Translations under genes and position numbers: made by a program
Part shown: positions 17,781 through 26,761 of the stretch, piece after piece
Numbering within the stretch: the first letter of the stretch is position 1
Layout: the number at the start of each line of letters is the position of its first letter
Notes under the pieces: model-generated
Database searches by the model: none
What the model was told of the DNA's origin: nothing
Seen by the model: only the letters and a program-made list of their open reading frames with translations
Source: CAVQBP01 sp963723205
GTDB taxonomy: Bacteria > Bacteroidota > Ignavibacteria > Ignavibacteriales > Ignavibacteriaceae
Direction of reading: 5' to 3'
DNA length: 64,000 nucleotides
Assembly: GCA_963723205.1 (NCBI GenBank)
Contig: CAVRQC010000048.1
Span: 1 to 64,000, forward strand

Positions 17781-19010
17781 TTATGGAATTGCTACCTCAA
17801 AATATTCGACAGGTTCTTTAGCAAAGATTTCATAGTCACCTAAAACTGCCGGTATAAAAAATGATTCCCCTTTAGAATATATTTCATATTTAATATTCTC
17901 TTTAACATTCCATTTGATTTCAATAGCTCCTTTTGTTACAAGATATATAGAAGGTTTATCCTGAGTATTATTGATCCTATTGAAATCTGCAGGTTTATTA
18001 TAAAATGTAATTTCAAATTCCTCAGCCTTGGTTTCATATTTTACTTCATCTGTTTTTTGTTCAGCATTAATAATATCATACTGTTTGAATTCATATTTAA
18101 TTATTTCAAGCAGAGTTTTTACATCTTTAAATTTACTTGTAAGGCCGGCCCGTACGACATTATCGGAATTTGCCATGCACTCAACAATATTCCCCTTTAT
18201 ATAAGCATGAGGAACACCTGCCCCGGTAAAAATTCCCTGTCTCGGTTTTAATTCGATTATATTTAAAAATAATAAGGAAAATAATCCTATATCGGCACCA
18301 TATAATTTATATTGATTCACAAACTGGAATTCTTCGGAAGTCAATGTATCTTTTTCTTTGAGCCGTTTAATAATTGATTCAGTACATTTAGAGAGGTTTT
18401 CCTGTTCTTCAGCCATCGACATAATTCTGCCGAAAAGATCCCGCACATATTTTTCTGCTTCTTCAACATTTTCTGTTACAATTATTTTAGCAATTAATTT
18501 CTTATCAATCAAATATTTTAACTCAGGAAAAAGATTTAGGTTATGTTGAATTTCTTTTAACGGGCGGAAACCTGCTATTGCGATTAATGAATCGAGTGCT
18601 ATTGCTATTTCAGGTTTATGATTGTCATCCGGATAATTTTTTGGATCCAGTTTATGTAATTTCTCAGCCTGTAATTTGTTTGGATGAGTCTGGATTGAAA
18701 GAGCATTTGCAGCAGATAAAACTTTAAGTAAGAAAGGAAAATCTCCCCCGAACTTTTTTGACACATATTCACCTAAACATTCCAATTTATATTTCCGGAT
18801 TATTTCATCCAAAGCAATTTTTTCTCCATCAATCTCAATTTCCGAAGATGCCTTAGGATGAGCTCCTATCCATAATTCAGCATATGGGATATCTTTCTGA
18901 ACTTCAGTATTTAGAAATTTAGGTATAAATGCATTTCCATTTTTTGTTCCCCAGGCATAATGCTGGATCTTGTTGAAAAGTTTGTAAGGTTTTATTTGAA
19001 ACTCAACCAA
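17781..19010 (-). CDS. manA: Mannose-6-phosphate isomerase, class I
   Basis: This enzyme interconverts mannose 6-phosphate and fructose 6-phosphate, bringing mannose into glycolysis. The 409-residue cupin-type enzyme shows the family opening IQHYAWGTKNG and AELWIGAHPKASS. Zinc ligands lie in LSIQTHPNK, the Glu of HKPEIAIAL and the His of GAGVPHAYIKG. Position inside a cluster with GH130, GH92 and mannanase-like enzymes fits a role in mannose catabolism. GH130 yields mannose 1-phosphate, so a phosphomannomutase would also be needed, and none is seen here. Confidence 0.93.
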   Translation of the reverse strand: MVEFQIKPYKLFNKIQHYAWGTKNGNAFIPKFLNTEVQKDIPYAELWIGAHPKASSEIEIDGEKIALDEIIRKYKLECLGEYVSKKFGGDFPFLLKVLSAANALSIQTHPNKLQAEKLHKLDPKNYPDDNHKPEIAIALDSLIAIAGFRPLKEIQHNLNLFPELKYLIDKKLIAKIIVTENVEEAEKYVRDLFGRIMSMAEEQENLSKCTESIIKRLKEKDTLTSEEFQFVNQYKLYGADIGLFSLLFLNIIELKPRQGIFTGAGVPHAYIKGNIVECMANSDNVVRAGLTSKFKDVKTLLEIIKYEFKQYDIINAEQKTDEVKYETKAEEFEITFYNKPADFNRINNTQDKPSIYLVTKGAIEIKWNVKENIKYEIYSKGESFFIPAVLGDYEIFAKEPVEYFEVAIP

Positions 19011-19103
19011 TATCTATTTACCTTTATTTAATATTGGATATAAAAACGTCTTATTCTTAATCTTCTTCTTTTTAAACAGACATGCAGATTAAGAGCCCGG
19101 ACG

Positions 19104-20186
19104 TTACTTACCTATTTCACCCCGAACAGATTTCTTATAAAATTCGCCGCCTTCCGTTAGTTTATAAGTATCCCATGATTCAAACATAGGCGGACCCCAA
19201 TCGGGATCAAAAACCCACCAAAGCCAGCTAATTCCTTTACTTTCAAGATAAGGAATAATTTCTTTTTTATAATCCTCTTTAACTTTTGCATTCCAGGTAG
19301 CAAAACCAATTTCAGTAGCAATTACCGGATATTTGTCAGCAGCAAAACCAAAGTCTTCTTCCCATTTGGGAGGCCATGGCTCAAATCTTTTATCGGGATA
19401 AGGATGAGTAACATATCCTATTCTCTCAGCATTGATCGGCGCTATATGCAGAGGTGTTAAATCATACGCCCAATCAAATCCCGCAACCAGCGGTATAGTT
19501 TCATTATCATAAGCCCTAATCAAATTAATTAAATCTTCATTAGTCTTTTTCCAGTAGTCCCAGGAAATGGGTCCCAGTTTTCCGAAATAGTTGGTAGGTT
19601 CATTAAATAACTCATAAAAAGCAACTGTATTGTTGCCGGCAAAATGTCCTGCAATAGTCCGCCAGAAATTAAATGTTTCCAGAACGGAAGTATTATACAT
19701 TGGATCCTGAAACAGACCGTACTGCAGATTCCCAATTGAATGCCAGTCAATATCTATATACATTCCGAGTTCAGTACACCATTCTACAGCCTGGTCTAAT
19801 AATTTCAAATAATTTTCGGGAGTTCTTTCCCGCCATGCAGTAGGATGAACAGGAATCCTAATCAACATTGTTCCAAAAGCTTTTATTCTATCAAAAAATT
19901 CTTTATTCCAATGACCTTGATTTTCTATTTTATCGGGATCGGCAATTGAAAGTCCCCTGAATAATATTGTATCACCTTTTGAGTTTACAAATTTGTTTCC
20001 CTTAACTTCGATTAATAAAAGTTTTTTTTCACCAGGGCTATTTAATGGCCGGTCGGGAAATCTTTCATGCCACCATTGATGAAATTCTCCCGATTTTCCC
20101 CTTTCCTTATTTTGTGCTGCGCATACATTACTAAAAAAGAATAATGTAATAATTACTAATGCACTAATAATAAAATATTTTTTCAT
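19104..20186 (-). CDS. GH5 endo-glycanase (cellulase/mannanase family)
   Basis: A 360-residue secreted GH5 enzyme with a signal peptide ending at NVCAAQ. The barrel carries VKGNKFVNSKGDTILFRG at its start, LIRIPVHPTAW (conserved Arg) and IDIDWHS. The acid/base is E196 in YELFNEPTN, YVTHPYP supplies the conserved His-Tyr, and the nucleophile is E292 in VIATEIGF. It most likely cleaves a beta-1,4 backbone such as glucomannan or xyloglucan, but family membership alone does not separate cellulase from mannanase. No T9SS domain is present, so it is probably periplasmic. Confidence 0.9.
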   Translation of the reverse strand: MKKYFIISALVIITLFFFSNVCAAQNKERGKSGEFHQWWHERFPDRPLNSPGEKKLLLIEVKGNKFVNSKGDTILFRGLSIADPDKIENQGHWNKEFFDRIKAFGTMLIRIPVHPTAWRERTPENYLKLLDQAVEWCTELGMYIDIDWHSIGNLQYGLFQDPMYNTSVLETFNFWRTIAGHFAGNNTVAFYELFNEPTNYFGKLGPISWDYWKKTNEDLINLIRAYDNETIPLVAGFDWAYDLTPLHIAPINAERIGYVTHPYPDKRFEPWPPKWEEDFGFAADKYPVIATEIGFATWNAKVKEDYKKEIIPYLESKGISWLWWVFDPDWGPPMFESWDTYKLTEGGEFYKKSVRGEIGK

Positions 20187-20231
20187 ATAAAAACAATTAT
20201 TTGTTGATGTGATTCAACTTATAAACTATAA

Positions 20232-21158
20232 CTATAGTAGAAAACCTAAGTTTCTTAAACCTTCAATATTTCTTTGCAATACTTCTTTTACATCTTCACT
20301 TTCTGTGTGACCAATAATTCCAAAGGGACCATTAAAACCAGAATCCAGAACCAATTGAATCATTCTCTTTTCTTCGATTCCTTTTCCTATTGTAATAATT
20401 TTAGGTCCTTCTTTTTTCATACCGTTAAGATTAACAGCCCATAAAAAGGGTTTCATAATTTTTAATAATTCAGGAAAACGGTCGATCTGCTCATGTCCAT
20501 GATGAAAATTATATATAATTCCTATTTCACCTTCAGGAAGATGCTTAATCATTTCCACCTGGTTTTCAGGCTCGCCAAACCATCCGCCATGATTATATAG
20601 CGCAATCCTGCTGCCTGAATCTTTTGCTCTGTCATTCAAATACCGGAGTATTTTAATCCCTTTTTGAACCGATTCTTCCTGGCTTAAGCTATTGAAATAA
20701 TTTTCATTGAATCCAAGCCATACTTGTGTAGATGTTCCTGTTTCTTTTAGAGCACTAAATATTTTTTCATTGGATTCACTCAACCTGGCAGGCTCATCCT
20801 TATCAATCCACATCCATACGGCAGCTATATTAATTCCATTTTCTTTTGCTAAATTTAATTCATGAACGGTTTCATTAAGATGCTTTTCCCGCCAATCGTA
20901 AGCATAGCATGTAAAACCAAGTTCATTTAACATATTGATTCTTTCTTCAGGTGTTCTTTCTTTAGAATCATAAGGAACAATGCACCAGGCAAACAAATCT
21001 TTCATATTAATTTTTTTATTATTTGATTGAAATAGAGTTGATTTAATATCATCCAGCTGATTATGTATATCAACATCTATAAAAGATTTCAGAGAAATAA
21101 ATCCAAAACAAAAACTGATTAAAACCATGGGAAAAAAGGTGAATAATCTTTTCTTCAT
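20232..21158 (-). CDS. Sugar phosphate isomerase/epimerase-like TIM barrel, exported
   Basis: A 308-residue protein of the xylose isomerase-like TIM-barrel superfamily (AP endonuclease 2 fold). It has a hydrophobic N-terminal segment (about 6-25) that acts as signal or anchor. Recognisable parts are MLNELGFTCYAYDWR, INIAAVWMWIDKDEP, IALYNHGGWFGEPE and IIYNFHHGHEQIDRFPELL. The His/Glu/Asp residues expected of the metal site lie in the HGGW and HHGH stretches. Such exported relatives are frequent beside carbohydrate genes, but their reaction is usually not established, and I assign none here. Confidence 0.72.
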   Translation of the reverse strand: MKKRLFTFFPMVLISFCFGFISLKSFIDVDIHNQLDDIKSTLFQSNNKKINMKDLFAWCIVPYDSKERTPEERINMLNELGFTCYAYDWREKHLNETVHELNLAKENGINIAAVWMWIDKDEPARLSESNEKIFSALKETGTSTQVWLGFNENYFNSLSQEESVQKGIKILRYLNDRAKDSGSRIALYNHGGWFGEPENQVEMIKHLPEGEIGIIYNFHHGHEQIDRFPELLKIMKPFLWAVNLNGMKKEGPKIITIGKGIEEKRMIQLVLDSGFNGPFGIIGHTESEDVKEVLQRNIEGLRNLGFLL

Positions 21159-21189
21159 ACAATACCTTTTTACTTACTATTTATAAATA

Positions 21190-22311
21190 TTATTTATAAT
21201 ACCTTCCCAAATAACTTACAATTGCTTTTTTTAATTGAAGATTATCGATCATTCCTTCTTTTTTATAAATGATTTCACCGCCCGGTTTTACGAGTAAAGT
21301 ATATGGTAATGCACCGGACCAGTCTTTATCAACTACGTCAATAAGTTTATACTTGTCATCTGAATTATATTGATAGTTTTTTGCTGATGCATACTTTTTC
21401 TCTAAAAATTTTTGCACTTTATCTTTTTTTGAAATATCATCGGTACTTAATGTTATCATTTCAAATTCGCGGTTCCTGTACATCCTGTTTATTTCAACCA
21501 GTTCAGGAAATTCAGCAGCACATGGACCACACCAGGTTGCCCAAATATTTACAAGCCGCAAATTATCACTGTTATTATTCAGAATATTCTTAATCTCATC
21601 TAAACCGATTGTTTGAAGTTCAACTTTCTCTTTATTCCATTTTTCGACTGCTTCTTTTGCAGATTCCTTCTTATAAGCCCATTTAAGAGAACACCCGAAA
21701 GTTTTTGTTTTCTTTACCGGAACTTCCTTTCCTTCTAACAAAGCGTCTATTGCGTTACGTGCATCATTTACAGTCACATTTTGAATTTTTTCCGAGTCAT
21801 CAATTCGGCCGGTATAACTTAAAATCCTGTCTTTATCAAAAATAAAAACATGAGGAGTGGCCTGCGGGCCATACTTTTCCGCAACTTCCTGTTTATCTCC
21901 GTCATATAAATAAGGGAAATTAAATCCTTTATCTTTTGCCCGGATTTTCATTTCCTCTTTAGTATCACCTAAATCAGAATATCCCATTTCATCAAGCCTT
22001 AGAGCCTGCGGATTGTTAGAAGAAATGCACACAACATCAACACCTTTGTCTTTATATTCATTTGTTAAATCGATAATTCTATCCTCATAGGCTTGTGCTG
22101 TCGGACAATGATTAGCAGTAAAGATAATTACCAGAATATTTGCTTTTGAAAAACTATTTAAGCTGTAATACTTTCCGTCAATTCCCTGCAGGTTAAAATC
22201 AGGAGCTTTAGAACCTATCTCAAGAGTTTTATGTTCTGTTTGTCCAAAGTTTATTGCAGTTACAAAAAATATTAATGCCAATAAAAAATTAACAACATTT
22301 TTTATATTCAT
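21190..22311 (-). CDS. Double thioredoxin-fold protein (redoxin plus TlpA-like domain)
   Basis: Two thioredoxin-like modules in one exported protein. The first (about residues 30-180) opens with GSKAPDFNLQGIDG and has a single-Cys centre TANHCPTAQAYE, typical of the AhpC/TSA-like redoxin group found beside secreted enzymes. The second (about 220-370) carries a CxxC centre, NIWATWCGPCAAEFPEL, and the cis-Pro stretch ALPYTLLVKPGG. I place the start at the ATG at 22309-22311 because GGAGGGG lies just upstream and a signal peptide (NFLLALIFFVTAINFGQT) follows. The longer reading from 22362 would add 17 basic residues and overlap the preceding gene. Likely periplasmic disulfide or redox handling. 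Confidence 0.8.
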   Translation of the reverse strand: MNIKNVVNFLLALIFFVTAINFGQTEHKTLEIGSKAPDFNLQGIDGKYYSLNSFSKANILVIIFTANHCPTAQAYEDRIIDLTNEYKDKGVDVVCISSNNPQALRLDEMGYSDLGDTKEEMKIRAKDKGFNFPYLYDGDKQEVAEKYGPQATPHVFIFDKDRILSYTGRIDDSEKIQNVTVNDARNAIDALLEGKEVPVKKTKTFGCSLKWAYKKESAKEAVEKWNKEKVELQTIGLDEIKNILNNNSDNLRLVNIWATWCGPCAAEFPELVEINRMYRNREFEMITLSTDDISKKDKVQKFLEKKYASAKNYQYNSDDKYKLIDVVDKDWSGALPYTLLVKPGGEIIYKKEGMIDNLQLKKAIVSYLGRYYK

Positions 22312-22349
22312 TTTACCCCTCCGAAATCTGTAAACAAATTTTTGAATTT

Positions 22350-24383
22350 TTATTCTTTCCAATGATCAGTTTTAAAAGTTGAAGCCGGAAGTCCTTCTTT
22401 ATTAAATAATGTAGCTTCCGCAGTATTACTCCAGGCATATCTTACTGCAACCGGATTTTTTATTTCATTATTATATACAATAAGCTTATTACCATCAATT
22501 TTTACATCTGCTTTTACAAAATTACTATCCGCACCGGCAATGAGAAAGTTATTATTACCATTTATAGGTTTTAATACCAAACCATCATCAGCGTAATCAA
22601 ATGAAATAACAATTTTATCATCTTCTGTTTTCATAGCTTTATAAAGCGGACCGGAATATTTAACATCTTCATCGTAAGTTTTTGTCAAAGCCCATAAAGC
22701 AAGTCTTTTACCGACATCCTGTTTATCTGCAGGATGAATATTATCTACGTTACCAATATCCAGCGTAACTGCCATTCCTGTATTCGGGACAGAAAGAGTA
22801 AGCAGCTGTGCTTCTCTAATCATATATGATTTTGATGAATTTCCATAATCAAATGGTGCTATCTGAACATAATAAAACGGGAAATTTCCTTCCTCCCAAT
22901 CTGCTCTCCAATTTTTAATCATTAAAGGGAAAAGGATTTTATAATTATTATAATCAGCCGGTTCGTTTGCATTAGATTCACCCTGATACCATGTTGCTCC
23001 TTTAATTGAATACGGTAAAAGAGGTGCGATCATCCCGTTGTACAGCATAGTAGGAGTATTAGGCCCGATAGATATTTCAGATTTCGGACGTGAATAAAAC
23101 TCTTCTCCCTGAACTTTATAAAGATAAAATTTATTATCCACTAACTCAGCAACCGGGAGATATTTCCAATCTCCGCTTAAAGCAATTGCATCCGTGGTAT
23201 CATTCTGAGGATGAATTTCCATTTTAGATCTGTCACCCCACAAACCGCCGCCGCCGCCGTTATCAAGAACTCTTACTGCTATAGTCACAACAGTATCCGT
23301 AACTATTTTCGCCGGCACATTATAAACTCTCGGTATTGAATAATAACCCGGTTCCTCCGTACCTCCTACTAAAGCACCATTAACATATGATCTGTCCATA
23401 TCATCAATTGGACCCAAGTTTAAAGTCAAATTTTCATTAATCCATTTTTGCGGGATATTAATTTTTTTTCTAAACCAGACAATTCCGTCAAATTCTCCCA
23501 CCTCTGTTGATTCCCATAAAGTTGGAAGTTTCATTGTTCTCCATCCGCTATCGTTAAAATTAATTTTGGAACAAATACTGTCATCAAAATCGAGGCCTTT
23601 CCATCGTTCCATAGGTCCTTTGTCACTTACATTAATACTCGGATGTTTTTCTATCCAGTTATTCATTTTCATTATTATTGGTCCTGAAGAATCTATCTTT
23701 GCGAGCACAGGCTTGTATTCATTCAATTCACTTAAATATTTCCTGCTAATCCAGGGTTGAATTTTTGTACCTCCCCAGCTTGATACAATTAAGCCGATCG
23801 GAACATTTAATTTTTTATATAAATCTCTTCCAAAGAAATATGCAGTAGCACTAAAGCTGGCAACTGTTTTGGGATTGCACTCGCTCCAACTTCCCAAACA
23901 ATTAAATTCCGGTTTATCGGAAACAGCCCTTGCTACTGTAAAAATTCTTATTTCCGGATAATTGGCCTCCTTAATTTCTTCAGCAGAATTTTGAACTGCT
24001 GCATAAGGGGGCCATCCTTCCATTGGCATTTCCATATTTGATTGGCCTGAACACAACCACACTTCACCTGACATTACATTGTTATACTCAATTGTTGAAT
24101 CCCCGATTTGAATTTTTACTTCATAAGGCCCGCCTGCTTCCGGAGTTTTCACTTTTGCCTGCCATATTCCATCATTATCTACAGTTGCCTCTGCAGATTC
24201 GCCCCAGCTACAGTTTACATATACAGTTTCACCCGGTTCAGCTTTGCCCCATAAAGGAGCTTGTGTATTCTGCTGAAGGACCATATTATCCGAAAAAATT
24301 GCCGGCATTACAATAGAATGTTTTTCCATGCTTTGGGGTTTAATAACCGAGATTAGTACTACTAATAAAATTATGAGTTTCAT
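22350..24383 (-). CDS. Sialate O-acetylesterase-like SGNH carbohydrate esterase
   Basis: A 677-residue exported SASA-type esterase that removes acetyl groups from sugars. The signal peptide is followed by MPAIFSDNMVLQQN and LWGKAEPGETVYV, hallmarks of the family. The nucleophile is the Ser of WLCSGQSNMEMPM. WGGTKIQPWIS, YNGMIAPLLPYSIKGATWYQGE and the catalytic end VDNIHPADKQDVGKRLA (Asp/His) are in order. An inserted jelly-roll-like domain (about 290-400) separates the catalytic halves, as in long relatives. In this cluster, deacetylation of acetylated glucomannan or another acetylated glycan is more plausible than sialic acid, since no sialidase genes are present. Confidence 0.9.
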   Translation of the reverse strand: MKLIILLVVLISVIKPQSMEKHSIVMPAIFSDNMVLQQNTQAPLWGKAEPGETVYVNCSWGESAEATVDNDGIWQAKVKTPEAGGPYEVKIQIGDSTIEYNNVMSGEVWLCSGQSNMEMPMEGWPPYAAVQNSAEEIKEANYPEIRIFTVARAVSDKPEFNCLGSWSECNPKTVASFSATAYFFGRDLYKKLNVPIGLIVSSWGGTKIQPWISRKYLSELNEYKPVLAKIDSSGPIIMKMNNWIEKHPSINVSDKGPMERWKGLDFDDSICSKINFNDSGWRTMKLPTLWESTEVGEFDGIVWFRKKINIPQKWINENLTLNLGPIDDMDRSYVNGALVGGTEEPGYYSIPRVYNVPAKIVTDTVVTIAVRVLDNGGGGGLWGDRSKMEIHPQNDTTDAIALSGDWKYLPVAELVDNKFYLYKVQGEEFYSRPKSEISIGPNTPTMLYNGMIAPLLPYSIKGATWYQGESNANEPADYNNYKILFPLMIKNWRADWEEGNFPFYYVQIAPFDYGNSSKSYMIREAQLLTLSVPNTGMAVTLDIGNVDNIHPADKQDVGKRLALWALTKTYDEDVKYSGPLYKAMKTEDDKIVISFDYADDGLVLKPINGNNNFLIAGADSNFVKADVKIDGNKLIVYNNEIKNPVAVRYAWSNTAEATLFNKEGLPASTFKTDHWKE

Positions 24384-24552
24384 ATAATTCCTTTTAAATT
24401 TTGTAATATTTTAATAAATAGAAAATTTAATGAGATAATCGTTTTGATAAAATGTTTAATTGTCAAAATGTTATACAACAATTAAACAGTAAAACAATTA
24501 AGCAGTTAATAACAGATAAACGGCTTTATTTTTAATTTGTTAATATTTTTTT

Positions 24553-26421
24553 TTATTGTATAGTAATTATATCCGGATCCGGTTTTTCAATTTTTGAATA
24601 TATAATTTCAACTCTGCTGAGCTGTGCTTCACTATTAAATTTTATCTTCAGATATCTGCTGTTTAAAGGTAATTCAGCACAAGTATATTCAGCCGGAACA
24701 AAAAATTTATAAAAATTATTCAGCGGCGGAAAAGTTTCAAGTTTAGCATTTAATGGTTTAAATGTACTTAATGAATCGGATGCAAATAAATCTAGTCCGC
24801 AGGTATTTGAAGCTTCAATAACTGAAGGTGAATCAAAGAAAACTTGGACTTTAATTGAGTCTATTTCTTCCAGTAGTTTATAAATGATATAGGAATCTTT
24901 TATTCCCCTTAATCTGCTGTTATCTTCTTTAGCCCTATATGAATCCTCGTAAGTCAGATAAGTAAGGCTATCAGATCTTTCAAATAATTTAGTTGAATCG
25001 GACATATTATCGATGAATTTTTTATAATTTACCAATACCGGACCGATTTCATTTGAAGGTGCAGATGCTCCGGATGAATTCCTGGCAATTATCCTGTAAT
25101 AATAACTTTTACCCAGAGAGGCAGTTGTATCATCAAACAAAGGACGAAAGACTATATTCCCATCACTAACATTATCTGCAATAATTTTCCAACTATCAGA
25201 ACCTTCTTCTTTTCTCTCAACTGAATACGAAGAAGCTCCCGTTGAACCCTGCCACAAAATATCATAAACATCTTGAATATTAAGTAAATGAGGGGGACCG
25301 GGAATTGGTAACGAAGGTTCTTTCTCATCATTTATTTTATATGCACTCTTTCTCATAAAATCAATGACTTCTTTTTCATTATATCTTTCACCGGATGAAA
25401 ATCCGGGATACCTGTACGAACCTACTCCAAAATTCTCACCATGCTGATAAAATCCGCCATCCCGTGAGTGGAATCTTAAACTCCAGATCATTATCCCTGA
25501 TAAATCATTATTTATAGTTGTATCTACAATTGCTTTAACATCTTTAAGTGTTCTATACCCGAACTCACCCACAAAATATGGTTTTTTCCCTTCAGTTAAT
25601 TTTTTAATTTCAGGTATTCCTGTCTCTGCTCTTGAGACAGGACCATAGAAATGAGTAGTTAATACATCAAAACTAGTATCCTGCACTTCCTTTTCATTGA
25701 GCCCCCGAAAGCCTGCAATAACAAGATGATTTTTATCAATTCTCTTAATGTATTCTGCAATTATTTTGTGCCATTCATAAGGAGCGTTGAGTTCATTACC
25801 TGTTTCCCAGCCTAATATTGATTTATCATCTTTATATAAAACACCTGTGTAAGTATTCTTCCTGTTGAGAACAAATCCGATAGTCTTTTCAAAATCAGAA
25901 ATTAATTGTGGATCTGTCCAGAATTCATCAGGCTTTTTACCTCTGAATGCAGCATATTCAGCTTTCCCTCCCCACCAATGCCAGTTATCTACAAATGGTA
26001 TGATTAATCTTACTCCTTCTTCGTTTGCTATCTGGAGTACTTTATCCAAAGTCCTAAATGCCTTCTCATTAAACTTCCCCGGACCCTCAACATAACGTAT
26101 TATCTTTTTTGATTCTCCTTGCCTGCGCACAGAAAGGACATACATTCTTGTTACTTTGCCGCCAAGTTCCTTGATTGTTTTTAAAGCATCACGTATTTCA
26201 AATTCGGTTGGCAACCGCCAGGGGTTTGCAGCTTTGAAAGGGAAATAGTCCTCAATATAAAGAAGATTTGGAATGTTGAAGGAAACAAATCTTAATTCTT
26301 TCCTTCCTTCCATTAATTTGTCTTTTTTTGCGGTAACAAAAGATTCAAATTGACTTGAAGTTCCGCAATGAATTAATAGGAAACTCAATAATAAAGAAGC
26401 AGCACAAGCAATTTTTTTCAT
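24553..26421 (-). CDS. GH5-like mannanase-type hydrolase with C-terminal beta domains
   Basis: About 622 residues from the ATG at 26419-26421. The TTG at 26439 would only add six residues before an obvious MKK signal peptide. A possible lipobox (LIHC) suggests an outer or periplasmic lipoprotein. The barrel resembles GH5 subfamily 7-type endo-beta-mannanases: LGGKVTRMYVLSV, IPFVDNWHWWGG, acid/base Glu in GWETGNELNAP (about residue 210), THFYGP and nucleophile Glu in YFVGEFGYR (about 286). An Fn3-like module (about 365-450) and a beta-rich tail follow. It would make manno-oligosaccharides for the epimerase/GH130 route; that specificity is inferred. Confidence 0.8.
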   Translation of the reverse strand: MKKIACAASLLLSFLLIHCGTSSQFESFVTAKKDKLMEGRKELRFVSFNIPNLLYIEDYFPFKAANPWRLPTEFEIRDALKTIKELGGKVTRMYVLSVRRQGESKKIIRYVEGPGKFNEKAFRTLDKVLQIANEEGVRLIIPFVDNWHWWGGKAEYAAFRGKKPDEFWTDPQLISDFEKTIGFVLNRKNTYTGVLYKDDKSILGWETGNELNAPYEWHKIIAEYIKRIDKNHLVIAGFRGLNEKEVQDTSFDVLTTHFYGPVSRAETGIPEIKKLTEGKKPYFVGEFGYRTLKDVKAIVDTTINNDLSGIMIWSLRFHSRDGGFYQHGENFGVGSYRYPGFSSGERYNEKEVIDFMRKSAYKINDEKEPSLPIPGPPHLLNIQDVYDILWQGSTGASSYSVERKEEGSDSWKIIADNVSDGNIVFRPLFDDTTASLGKSYYYRIIARNSSGASAPSNEIGPVLVNYKKFIDNMSDSTKLFERSDSLTYLTYEDSYRAKEDNSRLRGIKDSYIIYKLLEEIDSIKVQVFFDSPSVIEASNTCGLDLFASDSLSTFKPLNAKLETFPPLNNFYKFFVPAEYTCAELPLNSRYLKIKFNSEAQLSRVEIIYSKIEKPDPDIITIQ

Positions 26422-26439
26422 ACCGCTTAAATTCAACAA

Positions 26440-26761
26440 AGATAATTTAAGAAAAGAGTATTAATGATGCGGCAAAGAATATACCACTATTCAAAAATTT
26501 ACAAAATATTTTATCGGGAATAATTAACTTTAAACTTAAATACCAAAAATCATTTTGTAAAGCTTAATGAATCTTTTCCAAAATATTATTTTTGATTTTG
26601 TTTTTTGAAGTTATGCAGTCGCTTTTTAAATTTTTATCATTTTTATAAAAGAATATCATAATCATAAAATTTATTATTCAAAATGACGGCTATATCCCAC
26701 AAAATAATTAGTATAAAATTTGAGGTTAATTTAATATTAAAGACTACTCAAGAGGTAAGGA
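26440..26761. promoter_or_regulatory. Divergent intergenic region upstream of the epimerase gene
   Basis: A 322-bp AT-rich spacer between the divergent mannanase-like and epimerase genes, with no gene of its own. It contains the second copy of AATATCATAATCATAA (26652-26667), shared with the GH92 upstream region. A Shine-Dalgarno-like AAGAGGTAAGGA directly precedes the epimerase ATG. Core promoter boxes cannot be assigned with confidence. Confidence 0.3.

Noticed and set aside
22312..22362. Longer N-terminus of the double thioredoxin protein
   Set aside because: It would put 17 basic residues before a signal peptide and ignore the strong GGAGGGG site in front of the internal ATG.
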